64,000 bases of DNA, from contig NZ_CP115775.1 in NCBI RefSeq assembly GCF_027913035.1, positions 558,001 through 622,000 on the forward strand, read 5' to 3'. Every line of letters begins with the position of its first letter. Position 1 is the first letter of the stretch. The notes under the pieces were generated by a model. It saw only the letters and a program-made list of their open reading frames with translations, was not told where the DNA came from and did no database searches. The stretch is from Paracoccus albus. GTDB taxonomy: Bacteria; Pseudomonadota; Alphaproteobacteria; Rhodobacterales; Rhodobacteraceae. The translations under genes and the position numbers were made by a program. Positions 44,372 to 52,347 of the stretch are shown here, one piece after another.

Positions 44372-46105
44372 ATGAATTTTCGCGGCTTTCTTCCGGTTGT
44401 TCCACTTGTCTTCTTTGTTTCGATCGTTTCGCTCTTACCGATCATCTATTTCCTCATAAGCGCGTTCCAGACGCCTGCCGGAGAGTTTACACTTCGAGAA
44501 ATCCAGAATGTGTTCCGGCAGCCCGCCTATCTGGCGTCGATCTGGAATACCATCAAGATCGCACTTGTGGTTGATCTTCTCATCCTGTTTCTCGCTTATC
44601 CCGTTGCGCTGACGATCCATCTTTCAGAAGGCTGGCGGCGCACCCTTTTGCTGATCTGCGTACTCCTGCCGTTTTTTACCTCGGTGCTGGTGCGCACCTA
44701 TGCCTGGTCCGTCGTGCTGGGGTTGGAGGGGCCGGTCAATAATGCGCTTGTCGCGACGGGAATTCTGGATGAGCCTTATCTGCTGGGGCACTCGACCATT
44801 GGTACGATGATCGGGCTTGTCCATATCCTGATGCCGCCCGCTGTGCTGGTGATCTACACGATCATGGGGCGGATCGATTCCGACCTGATGGTTACCGCAA
44901 GAAGCCTCGGCGCTGGTAATCTGCGCGCATTCTTTACCGTCTTCTTCCCGCTTAGCCTTCCGGGTGTCGTTCTTGGCGGGTTGCTTACCTTCGTCATGGC
45001 CCTTGGGGCTTTCGTTATCCCTCAACTCCTGGGCGGGGTCGGCAACCTGATGTTCGGTCAAATCATCGTTCTGATCGCAACCGTTTCGCTTGACTGGAAT
45101 TTCGCGTCGGCCATGTCGCTGGTCTTTCTGGTCCTGCTGGCTGTCCCGATATATGCCCTTGTCCGGGGTGGCCAGTTTGGCGATGTGTCGGGTGAGGGGC
45201 GTGGCACTCAGCCATCGCGTATCGGTGGTCTGATCTGGCGCGCGCTCACGCCCATTGCAGCCTTTTTGGCGCAGCTTGTCGCCCCTGTCCTGGCATGGCT
45301 CGACCGGGTCCCGACGTATTTCAGCGCTGCCTTGCGGCTCACGATTGCGATTGCAGTCGTAATTTTTCTGATTGTCCCTGAAGCGCTGATCGTCGTCTTG
45401 TCTTTTGGCGATCCTGACTATCTGTCCTGGCCTCCCCAACAGCTCAGCGGTGAGGGCTATGCGCTGTTTTTCGAGCAGGAGCCCTGGGTGCGCGCATTGC
45501 GTCAGAGTTTCCAGTTCGGCGTCGTCACAATGATCGTTTCCGTGCTTATCGGCTCGGCAGCGGCATACGGGATTGTGCGAGGACGCTTTCCCGGTAAGTC
45601 GGTGATCATCTCGCTTGCTTTGGTGCCGTTGATCCTGCCCGAGATCGTGCCGGCCATTGCGTATTACATCGCGGCCTCTGCCTTTGGTGTTTCGGGCACG
45701 GCCGCGGCGATTGTTGCGGGGCAGGGCGTAACGGCAACAGCGCTGGTGCTGTTGGTGATGTCGGCCGTCTTCCGGTCGCTGAAGGTTGATATCGAATATG
45801 CGGCGCGCGCCTGCGGTGCAGGTCCGGTCCGTGGCTTTTTCGACGTGGTGGTTCCCATCGTCTGGCCCAGCCTTATCGTCGCATCTTTGTTCAGCTTCCT
45901 GAATGCCTTCGACAATCTGCTGATCCCGCTGTTCATGGGGGGGCGTTATCAAACTTTGCCAGTGTATATGTGGCTTCAGATGCGCGAGGCGACCAGCCCG
46001 ATGATCACGGTCGTCGCCTCCATCATGATCCTTGTCGTTATCCTCTTCGGCGTGCTTGCGAATTTCGCACAGCAGATTCAGGCGCGCCGACTGGCGCAGC
46101 AGTAA
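44372..46105 (+). CDS. Fused ABC transporter permease (PotB-PotC-like)
   Basis: This 577-residue membrane protein has about 12 membrane segments, twice the usual permease length. Two EAA-type coupling motifs are seen: VTARSLGAGNLRAFFTVFFP around residue 175 and AARACGAGPVRGFFDVVVPI around residue 480. It therefore fuses the two permease halves into one chain, as found in some iron(III)/polyamine importers. It lies between the binding protein and the ATPase, 23 bp before the latter. Confidence 0.88.
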   Translation: MNFRGFLPVVPLVFFVSIVSLLPIIYFLISAFQTPAGEFTLREIQNVFRQPAYLASIWNTIKIALVVDLLILFLAYPVALTIHLSEGWRRTLLLICVLLPFFTSVLVRTYAWSVVLGLEGPVNNALVATGILDEPYLLGHSTIGTMIGLVHILMPPAVLVIYTIMGRIDSDLMVTARSLGAGNLRAFFTVFFPLSLPGVVLGGLLTFVMALGAFVIPQLLGGVGNLMFGQIIVLIATVSLDWNFASAMSLVFLVLLAVPIYALVRGGQFGDVSGEGRGTQPSRIGGLIWRALTPIAAFLAQLVAPVLAWLDRVPTYFSAALRLTIAIAVVIFLIVPEALIVVLSFGDPDYLSWPPQQLSGEGYALFFEQEPWVRALRQSFQFGVVTMIVSVLIGSAAAYGIVRGRFPGKSVIISLALVPLILPEIVPAIAYYIAASAFGVSGTAAAIVAGQGVTATALVLLVMSAVFRSLKVDIEYAARACGAGPVRGFFDVVVPIVWPSLIVASLFSFLNAFDNLLIPLFMGGRYQTLPVYMWLQMREATSPMITVVASIMILVVILFGVLANFAQQIQARRLAQQ

Positions 46106-46128
46106 CACAGATAGAAAGAGATCTCTTC

Positions 46129-47196
46129 ATGAGCGATGGTGTTGAAATTGTTGGCCTGAGCAAAAACTATGGTGCCTTTGTCGCGCTGAACGATGTGAAT
46201 ATGTCGATCCGCAATGGCGAGTTCATTACCCTTCTGGGGCCATCAGGAAGCGGCAAGACGACGCTTTTGCAGATGCTCGCGGGACTTACCGCACCAAGCG
46301 GCGGCGACATCCTGATCGGGGGCAAAAGCGTCGTGGCGCTTCCAATCGAGAAACGCGAAATCGGGCTGGTTTTTCAAAGCTACGCGCTTTTTCCGCATAT
46401 GACTGTCGCGGGTAATGTGGGCTATCCGCTGAAGATGCGTGGCGTGGCGCGACCTGAAATTGCTCGTCGCGTCAACGAAGTTCTGGAACTGGTCGAGCTG
46501 ACGAATTTTGCAAAGCGCCGTCCCGCGGAGCTGTCGGGTGGGCAGCAGCAACGGACAGCGATTGCGCGCGCGCTCGTCTTTGAGCCTTCGGTCATGCTGC
46601 TTGATGAACCACTGTCGGCGCTGGATCGCCGTTTGCGCGAGCATATGAAGTTCGAGCTGCGCCGGCTTCATGACATGATCGGCACGACAACGATTTTTGT
46701 GACCCATGACCAGGACGAGGCTCTGGCTTTGTCGGATCGCATTGCGGTTCTCGATGGCGGTAAGCTTCAGCAATTCGGCACCGCCGACGAGATCTATCGC
46801 CAGCCGAAAACGCGCTTCATCGCCGAATTCATGGGCGAGACGAATATCATCGACGCGACAGTCAGGCGGGGTGATACCGGTCTGATCGCCGAGGATGACG
46901 GCGGGCGCCAAATTGTGATCGGGCAACCGGACGGGATCAACGAGGGAATGAAGGTCGCGCTTGGAATCCGTGCGGAGCAAATATCGCTGAAACGCAGTAA
47001 TCTCGCTGTGGATGGCTGGACGGGGACGATAAAAAACAAGTTTTTCCTTGGAAATTCTTATCGCTATATCGTCGATTGTGCGCCCCATTCCATTGTCGCG
47101 CAGGTTTCTGCTCCGCATGCGGACGAACAGATTGCCACAGGCGATCTGGTTGCCCTCACCTGGGATCCGGCGTCTTTGCAATTGCTTCCTGCATGA
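46129..47196 (+). CDS. ABC transporter ATP-binding protein (PotA/FbpC type)
   Basis: This roughly 355-residue ATPase has Walker A GPSGSGKTTLLQM, the Q-loop LVFQSYALFPHM, signature LSGGQQQRTAIAR, Walker B VMLLDEPLSALDRRL and switch VTHDQDEALAL. The C-terminal 110 residues form a TOBE-type domain ending near IVAQVSAPHADEQIATG. The frame above the start is open to 45970 but overlaps the permease. It completes the second importer. Confidence 0.93.
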   Translation: MSDGVEIVGLSKNYGAFVALNDVNMSIRNGEFITLLGPSGSGKTTLLQMLAGLTAPSGGDILIGGKSVVALPIEKREIGLVFQSYALFPHMTVAGNVGYPLKMRGVARPEIARRVNEVLELVELTNFAKRRPAELSGGQQQRTAIARALVFEPSVMLLDEPLSALDRRLREHMKFELRRLHDMIGTTTIFVTHDQDEALALSDRIAVLDGGKLQQFGTADEIYRQPKTRFIAEFMGETNIIDATVRRGDTGLIAEDDGGRQIVIGQPDGINEGMKVALGIRAEQISLKRSNLAVDGWTGTIKNKFFLGNSYRYIVDCAPHSIVAQVSAPHADEQIATGDLVALTWDPASLQLLPA

Positions 47197-47281
47197 TTTG
47201 TGCGCATGCCGTATGGCCTGTGGAAATCAGGATTTCCATCTTGCGGGATTCCTGATTCAGACTTCCGAAAAGGAGGTTTGA

Positions 47282-47610
47282 ATAAGCGAAGAACGGTTCG
47301 TGCTGACGGATCAGCTTTGGCAGCGGGTTGAGCCGCATCTGCCGGGGAAGGGCAGCGATTCCGAGGTGGCAGCCAAGGATAGCCGCTTGTCTCTGGAAGC
47401 GATTTTCTGGCGTGCGCCCACGGGGTATCCATGGCACGATCTGCCGCCCGGCTTCTCAGCGATAACGGTTCTTCTTACGTCGCTGCCAATCTGACACCCG
47501 CCGATGTCAATCATGGCCGAGGCGCCAAAATCCTGAAGATGAGAGAGGAGATTATGAAGCAGACAATCCGAAAACGTCGGTTGCAGCATCAAGCCACTGC
47601 CGCTTAAACT
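47282..47610 (+). pseudogene. Mosaic transposase debris: IS5-type start joined to IS3-type OrfB end
   Basis: Frame 1 from about 47282 reads ISEERFVLTDQLWQRVEPHL then AKDSRLSLEAIFWRAPTG and WHDLPP, the N-terminal part of IS5-family (IS427-like) transposases. From 47449 the frame changes, and RLLSDNGSSYVAANLTPADV with NHGRGAKIL resembles the segment before the third catalytic residue of IS3-family OrfB. Two unrelated transposases are thus joined inside about 330 bp. Both are inactive. The remaining sequence up to 47754 holds no gene. Confidence 0.65.
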
Positions 47611-47754
47611 TGAACGGAAACCGAACCAGAGCATCCGTTACAAAACGGCCCGAGAAGTCCGAAAAACTCTGACAACGGACACGTTCGGCAACCGCATATC
47701 CCCTTGCGATTGCCCCTTTTGCCGTTGGGAAGAACTGAGACAAGGAGCAAATAT

Positions 47755-48420
47755 ATGCTGACAAGACGACATTTCATACAGACCACGACAGCCCTGTTCT
47801 CGGCCTCGATCGCAAGCCCGCTAATGGCCAGCAGCTGGCCCACCGCGGCACAGAAAGCCGAGTGGGATGCACAGGTGACGCCGCCGGGTTACGATCCGGC
47901 CACCTCGAATCCGTGGGGACTTCATCCGCGCTTTCTGCCGCAGCGCGTCATTGCGAATTACGGGTTGGTGCCCGGAGATATCCATGTCGATGCGGTAGCG
48001 CGTTATCTTTATCATATCGAAGAGGGCGGCACGGCAATGCGTTATGGCGTGGCCATCGGGCGCGGTGATCTTTACGAGCCGGGCGTCTACACGATCCAGC
48101 GGAAGGTCGAGTGGCCGCACTGGACGCCGACACAGAATATGATCGAGCGCGAACCGGAGGTTTATGCCCAATATGCAAATGGGATGGAGCCGGGACCGGA
48201 AAATGCCCTCGGCTCACGTGCTCTATATCTCTATGTCGGGGATCGCGATACGATGCTGCGCATTCACGGCACACCTTTCCCACGCTCTATCGGCAGTCGT
48301 GCAAGTTCGGGATGCGTACGCATGGTCATGCCCCATATCAACAGCCTGTATCCCCGTGTAGAGAAAGGCTCGACAGCCTATCTCTACTCTCCTGAAGGCA
48401 GCGTTGCCTCTGTCAGTTGA
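47755..48420 (+). CDS. L,D-transpeptidase (YkuD family)
   Basis: This 221-residue periplasmic enzyme cross-links peptidoglycan or attaches proteins to it. A Tat-like signal RRHFIQTTTALFSASIASPL precedes the mature part. The catalytic YkuD motif HGTPFPRSIGSRASSGCVRM gives H171, S185, C187 and R189. Start ATG 47755 is behind AAGGAGCAAA. A strong hairpin follows at 48441-48468. The gene stands alone in a region of transposon debris and copper genes. Confidence 0.9.
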   Translation: MLTRRHFIQTTTALFSASIASPLMASSWPTAAQKAEWDAQVTPPGYDPATSNPWGLHPRFLPQRVIANYGLVPGDIHVDAVARYLYHIEEGGTAMRYGVAIGRGDLYEPGVYTIQRKVEWPHWTPTQNMIEREPEVYAQYANGMEPGPENALGSRALYLYVGDRDTMLRIHGTPFPRSIGSRASSGCVRMVMPHINSLYPRVEKGSTAYLYSPEGSVASVS

Positions 48421-48440
48421 ACAGTGACCGGCCAGATTGC

Positions 48441-48468
48441 AGACCGCCGGGTCTTTGTCCGGCGGTCT
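48441..48468. terminator. Hairpin between the L,D-transpeptidase and the minus-strand lipoprotein
   Basis: AGACCGCCGG (48441-48450) pairs with CCGGCGGTCT (48459-48468) across an 8-base loop, 20 bp after the L,D-transpeptidase stop and 7 bp before the convergent lipoprotein stop. It may serve both strands. The T-content after the stem is modest. Confidence 0.6.
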
Positions 48469-48475
48469 ACTCATT

Positions 48476-48748
48476 TTAGATGCTTGGCGCTCTGCAAAGT
48501 TGGTTACCGTTGGCGGCGCGCAAGGGAACGCGTGTGGTCTCTACCTGGCCTGCGTGATAATACCAGTAGCAGCCATCCGTTTCATCAAACTCGGCCGAAA
48601 ACAGATCCTGGTTCGGCCCGGCCGCCGCGATGACCTCTGGCGGGATGGTATAGGGTGAGGTCTCCTCGACAGCGACATCGGGCGTTCGGGCCGCACATCC
48701 GGCAAGGACGAACAGCGTCAAGGATATTGCGGCAGTGCTTTTTTGCAT
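48476..48748 (-). CDS. Small lipoprotein of unknown function
   Basis: This 90-residue protein has a lipoprotein signal (MQKSTAAISLTLFVLAGC, lipobox LAGC with Cys18). The mature part is acidic with the conserved-looking segments EETSPYTIPPEVIAAAGP, FDETDGCYWYYHAGQVE and NQLCRAPSI; two further cysteines occur there. I do not recognise a family. Downstream of the DUF411-like chimera by 42 bp on the same strand, it may belong to the same copper-locus operon. Confidence 0.75.
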   Translation of the reverse strand: MQKSTAAISLTLFVLAGCAARTPDVAVEETSPYTIPPEVIAAAGPNQDLFSAEFDETDGCYWYYHAGQVETTRVPLRAANGNQLCRAPSI

Positions 48749-48790
48749 TGGAGACTCCTTGGTTCAATATGGGGACGTCGCGCCACGGTG

Positions 48791-49186
48791 TCACGACGCG
48801 CTTTCTTTGGTTATGCGGCTCTGGATCTCGCTCCCGCGTGCCGGCCATGTGAGTTTGATATAGGCCAGAACCGCGATTTTTGCAGCGTCATTCATGACAT
48901 CTCCGAAACCGGGCACGTCGCTTTCATATTCGTTGTCGAGCACGGCGGCGTCACGCTGCATCCCGACATAATCGTCTGTCTCAGTCATCTGAACCTCGAA
49001 GCCGGCCCTGATCGCCAGATCGGCCCAGGCATCGCAGCAGCCGCAACCTGGATCTTTCAAGACGCGAAGCAGGTTCGGATTTGCGGCAGGCCCCGTCATT
49101 TCAAAACCGAGCGCAGCGGTCGTCGACAACATCGTCGCGGCGGCGGCAAGGATCGCCCTGCGACGCCAGAAATGGCGGTTACTCAT
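48791..49186 (-). CDS. DUF411 metal-binding protein fused to a cytochrome c C-terminus (deletion chimera)
   Basis: The 131-residue frame begins with a Tat-like signal (RRRAILAAAATMLSTTAALG) and the DUF411 start VLKDPGCGCCDAWADLAI (C48, C50, C51), a copper-locus protein family. From about residue 84 the sequence changes to YESDVPGFGDVMNDAAKIAV followed by LAYIKLTWPARGSE, which is the C-terminus of small c-type cytochromes (PGFG heme-methionine region lost, IKxTWP end). No CxxCH heme site is present. The middle of two neighbouring genes seems to have been deleted in frame. Whether the product is stable is unknown. Confidence 0.7.
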   Translation of the reverse strand: MSNRHFWRRRAILAAAATMLSTTAALGFEMTGPAANPNLLRVLKDPGCGCCDAWADLAIRAGFEVQMTETDDYVGMQRDAAVLDNEYESDVPGFGDVMNDAAKIAVLAYIKLTWPARGSEIQSRITKESAS

Positions 49187-49279
49187 ATCTGATTTCCTTA
49201 ACGAAACGATGCGCCTGGGTTCATTCGTTCATGTCGTGGCGCAGATAGTCGGCTTCCGGCCTATTGGGGCCAAGCGGCG

Positions 49280-49603
49280 TCAGAGAGCAACAGATCGTGG
49301 AGGGGGTATAGGCACACGCAGACTGGCTGAGTCCATATTCCGCAATGAAAAACTCTGTCGGGTACGGCGTGGCAGGCGTGCCGCGTCTGGCGTGATTTCA
49401 GCGTCGCTGATGGCGGCGCAGGCCGCACAATCGTCATGAGAAGATTTCTGCTGCGGAGCGCAGCATTTATGGGTGACCAGCGATACGGCCGAGTTCGCCG
49501 CCGAGACCGTCGAAGATGCCTCTGCCGACGCGGCACCGGTCAGCGCCAGTGGCATCGTCACGACCAGCAGAATGGCAAGCAGGCACGCTAGCAGAAATCG
49601 CAT
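49280..49603 (-). CDS. Small secreted cysteine-rich protein next to csoR
   Basis: This 107-residue protein has a Sec signal peptide (MRFLLACLLAILLVVTMPLA; cleavage near ASA-EAS). The mature part carries clustered cysteines in HKCCAPQQKS and HDDCAACAAIS, a pattern suited to metal binding, followed by a basic tail. Start ATG 49603 overlaps the csoR stop by one base (TGATG), so it is translated after csoR. I do not know the family. Similar small cysteine proteins occur in copper loci, and a periplasmic copper-binding role is the simplest inference. Confidence 0.7.
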   Translation of the reverse strand: MRFLLACLLAILLVVTMPLALTGAASAEASSTVSAANSAVSLVTHKCCAPQQKSSHDDCAACAAISDAEITPDAARLPRRTRQSFSLRNMDSASLRVPIPPPRSVAL

Positions 49604-49905
49604 CAGTCCCGCACTTTTTCCAGCAGTTCGACAACTTCGCGGAACATCACGCGCTGTCGGTCCTGATCGCCGGACTGGATCGCTGCTTCCATGCAGCTTC
49701 GCGCGTGATCCTCGATCAGAAGGCGCTCGACTCCGCGCAGGGCGGATCGGATTGCGGCGGTCTGGGTCAGGATGTCGACGCAATAGCGCCCATCCTCGAC
49801 CATGCGCGACACGCCCTGCACCTGACCGTTCAGACGTGACAGCCGCTTCAGAATTGATTCCCGATTCTGCTTCTCATGCGCCAAGGGCAAGTTCCGATCT
49901 GACAT
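49603..49905 (-). CDS. csoR: Copper-sensing repressor CsoR
   Basis: This 100-residue helical repressor of the CsoR/RcnR family (TTG at 49911 would add two residues) keeps the copper site: Cys42, His67 and Cys71 with spacing 25 and 4 (RYCVDIL and DHARSCMEAA), the C-H-C set of CsoR rather than the Q-H-C-H set of nickel RcnR. KRLSRLNGQVQGVSRMVED is the first helix and DNA-contact region. Apo-CsoR represses copper-export genes and is released by Cu(I). The divergent operator is at 49919-49938. Confidence 0.92.
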   Translation of the reverse strand: MSDRNLPLAHEKQNRESILKRLSRLNGQVQGVSRMVEDGRYCVDILTQTAAIRSALRGVERLLIEDHARSCMEAAIQSGDQDRQRVMFREVVELLEKVRD

Positions 49906-49918
49906 ATCCAATTCTTGG

Positions 49919-49960
49919 GTTATACCCTCATGGGGTATGCGGCAAGCTCCAATATACCCC
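49919..49960. promoter_or_regulatory. CsoR-type operator
   Basis: ATACCC-TCATG-GGGTAT (49922-49938) is an inverted repeat with the G/C-rich half-sites of CsoR operators, and a second half-site ATACCCC lies at 49954-49960. It is 14 bp upstream of the csoR start and about 25-65 bp before the copA stub, so it can control both directions. Confidence 0.75.
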
Positions 49961-49984
49961 CTCAGGTGTTGACGTCAGAGAACC

Positions 49985-50165
49985 ATGGATCGAAATCACA
50001 ATCATTCACACGGGCATTACGATCACGGTTCACATGGTCGCGTCCCCCGATGATGCCGAGCCCGAAAATACAACTGAACCGGTTTGCGGGATGAAGGTGA
50101 CGATCAAACCGCATGCCCGTCGTCAAGGCGGCTCAACGTCGAGATATCTGTACTCGATCTGGTAA
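49985..50165 (+). pseudogene. CopA-type P-ATPase, 5' remnant with frameshift
   Basis: From ATG 49985 the translation is a histidine-rich leader, MDRNHNHSHGHYDHGSHGRV, then a stop because of a C5 tract (50044-50048). In the shifted frame the sequence continues DDAEPENTTEPVCGMKVTIK, i.e. the YHS-domain start (DPVCGMTV) that follows histidine-rich leaders in copper P-type ATPases. After about PHARR the homology ends and a TAA follows at 50163. The membrane and ATPase domains (more than 600 residues) are absent. It is a doubly broken relic. Confidence 0.75.
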
Positions 50166-50248
50166 TGTTCCGCTTTTCTGTTCCTGCGGGGGTTGAAATC
50201 ATCGTCGGGCATGACGGAAGGTGTTTTAACGAAATCCGCGATGGTGCC

Positions 50249-51547
50249 ATGAAATCACCTATCACTGACTATCTGAAAGATGTGCTTGAGGATACGAGGC
50301 AGGGCGATGCCGGAGAGGTTGCGGCCTATATCCCGGAACTTGCCCAAGCCGATCCCGACCGCGTTGCCATCGCCGTAGCGACGGTGGACGGGGTTGTGTA
50401 TTCAGCTGGTGATGAGGATTACCGCTTTACGATCCAATCCATGTCCAAGCCCTTCGCTTATGCCTTGGCGATCAGGGATAACGGGCTGGATCATGTGCTT
50501 GCCCGCATCGGGGTCGAGCCGTCCGGAGAGGCTTTTAACGAAATCTCGCTGGAAAGCGACACGGGGCGACCCAAGAACCCTATGATCAATGCAGGCGCCA
50601 TCGCTACCCATGCGCTTGTCGGCGGGTCGGTGTCTCAGCGCGACCGAAATGCTGAAATCATGACGATGTTCTCGGCTTTCGCGGGGCGCGATCTGGAAGT
50701 CGACGAGGCTGTGTTTTCGTCAGAACTGGACCACGGACATCGCAATCTCGGCCTTGGTCATCTGATGAAGTCCTTTGGTGTGATTGAGGACAACCCTGTC
50801 GATGCGGTTGAAGGCTATATTCGGCAATGCGCGCTTAAAGTTGATGTCAGGGATCTTGCGATCATGGCCGCGACGCTGGCGAATTACGGACAGCATCCGG
50901 TCAGTGGCGACAGGCTGCTGCAACCGTCGACTGTCAGGCAGGTGCTTTCGGTGATGACAAGCTGCGGGATGTATGATGCCGCAGGTGACTGGCTGACGAC
51001 GGTTGGCATTCCGGCAAAAAGCGGCGTTGCGGGCGGCATTATCGGTGTGCTGCCGGGGCAGGTTGGGATTGCGGTCTTCTCGCCGCGCCTTGACGAACAT
51101 GGCAATAGCGTGCGTGGCGTGAAGATGATGGAGCGTCTTTCGCGCGATCTTGGAATGCATATCATGGACGTGTTCCGTCCATCCCGCTCGGCGCTGCGCA
51201 ATGTCAGTTCCCGCGAGCTGCCGAACGGCGAGCAGGCGACCGTTTATGAGATGCAGGGCGACATGATTTTCGCTACGATGGAATCGGTCCTGCGTCATCT
51301 GGACAACAATCCGCTACCCGATCATCTGGTGGTCTTCGATGTCACGCGGGTGGACGAATTCCATGATGTTGCCAAAAGAATGGCCGCTGAAGCCGGTGCA
51401 AGGCTGATGGATGAAGACGGACACCGGGTTGTTCTGATCGACCCTGACAAGGTGATCGCCGGGTTCGAGACGAGCCATGGCGCTGAGCTGGAATCCTATG
51501 CCAAGATCGATCAGATCCCCCAGACGGACAAAGCGGTTCGCAACTAG
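50249..51547 (+). CDS. glsA: Glutaminase A with C-terminal STAS domain
   Basis: This roughly 432-residue protein hydrolyses glutamine to glutamate and ammonia. The Ser-Lys dyad S64 and K67 is in QSMSKPFAYAL; NPMINAGAIATHAL and LGHLMKSFGVIEDNP are other beta-lactamase-fold segments. From about residue 320 the STAS domain follows (LPNGEQATVYEMQGDMIFAT, LPDHLVVFDVTRVDEFHDV), which is found in some longer glutaminases and is otherwise known from anti-anti-sigma factors and sulfate transporters. Start ATG 50249 fits the family; upstream sequence is copA debris. Confidence 0.9.
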   Translation: MKSPITDYLKDVLEDTRQGDAGEVAAYIPELAQADPDRVAIAVATVDGVVYSAGDEDYRFTIQSMSKPFAYALAIRDNGLDHVLARIGVEPSGEAFNEISLESDTGRPKNPMINAGAIATHALVGGSVSQRDRNAEIMTMFSAFAGRDLEVDEAVFSSELDHGHRNLGLGHLMKSFGVIEDNPVDAVEGYIRQCALKVDVRDLAIMAATLANYGQHPVSGDRLLQPSTVRQVLSVMTSCGMYDAAGDWLTTVGIPAKSGVAGGIIGVLPGQVGIAVFSPRLDEHGNSVRGVKMMERLSRDLGMHIMDVFRPSRSALRNVSSRELPNGEQATVYEMQGDMIFATMESVLRHLDNNPLPDHLVVFDVTRVDEFHDVAKRMAAEAGARLMDEDGHRVVLIDPDKVIAGFETSHGAELESYAKIDQIPQTDKAVRN

Positions 51548-51855
51548 CGCGACCACTGCTTTGTGGCGCCTGCTAGAGGATGCGCTCTACACATCTGGCG
51601 CTTGCCGTGCCGAATCTCTGCGGGCAGCGGCATGCCGCCTTTGCCGAACAGAGGGAAACAAGGCGGGATCGTCTGTCGGCAGCGGTGTGGTCGCCAGAAT
51701 CGGAAAGAACCTGATCATCCGGCGATTCAGCATGCGAAGTCCTTCCTAGCGCTACCAGCGCACTGACTGAAGCGACGGTCACGATGGGACGACAGCACCA
51801 CCTCACCGAGCCCTTGGCACATCGGAAAAAAACGCCTCCATATGCAAAGATAGAA
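51548..51855. other. Intergenic gap, no recognised feature
   Basis: This 308-bp stretch between the convergent glutaminase and bufD genes has only short overlapping frames without recognisable content. I see no tRNA, repeat or clear terminator in it. Confidence 0.6.
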
Positions 51856-52347
51856 CTAAATCGCGCGGTTTCTTGATATCGCCCGATCTAGCGAAAATGC
51901 ACCTGCGCCCAGGAAGACATTAACCGTCAGCACTGCCAGCCAAAGAATTCTTGGCGCAATGACGTCGATCGGTTCGATGCCGTGGCCGAAGATATCGGTT
52001 GCCGTCATCACGGCGATGAATCCGATCATGGCCAGCGACGATAGCCGCGAAAACAGGCCAAGCAGGATCATCGCAGGTAGAAGAAACTCTGCAATCGTGC
52101 CAAAGCCCACGACCAGATGTGCCCAGAAGGGAAGGTTGGCCGGATTATAGCTGTTGGTCTCGGCCAGTCTCGGGACGATCTGGACATATGCGCCCGCGCT
52201 CAAGCCAAATCCGTCCAGCTTGGTCAGGGCCGAGCGCCAGAAGAACGGGCCGAGCGACAGGACAAACCCGAGCCGCGCGATCAGGGGAACTGCCTGACCG
52301 GCGTGCCGGTCCAGAACGTCTGTGATGGTAGTAAGGATGCGGCTCAC
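51856..52347 (-). CDS. bufD: DoxX-family membrane protein (BufD)
   Basis: This roughly 163-residue four-helix membrane protein matches the DoxX/DUF family at segments around residues 20-40 (LIARLGFVLSLGPFFW), 75-100 (LVVGFGTIAEFLLPAMILLG), 105-120 and 130-155 (ILWLAVLTVNVFLGAGAF). It starts at GTG 52347 overlapping the bufC stop (GTGA). In known bufferin operons the fourth gene is DoxX-like; its role is not firmly established. Its place at the 3' end of the operon is the usual one. Confidence 0.88.
   Translation of the reverse strand: MSRILTTITDVLDRHAGQAVPLIARLGFVLSLGPFFWRSALTKLDGFGLSAGAYVQIVPRLAETNSYNPANLPFWAHLVVGFGTIAEFLLPAMILLGLFSRLSSLAMIGFIAVMTATDIFGHGIEPIDVIAPRILWLAVLTVNVFLGAGAFSLDRAISRNRAI

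Noticed and set aside
44624..46108. 494-codon minus-strand frame opposite the fused permease
   Set aside because: Charged, repetitive translation with no family; the plus-strand permease explains the region.
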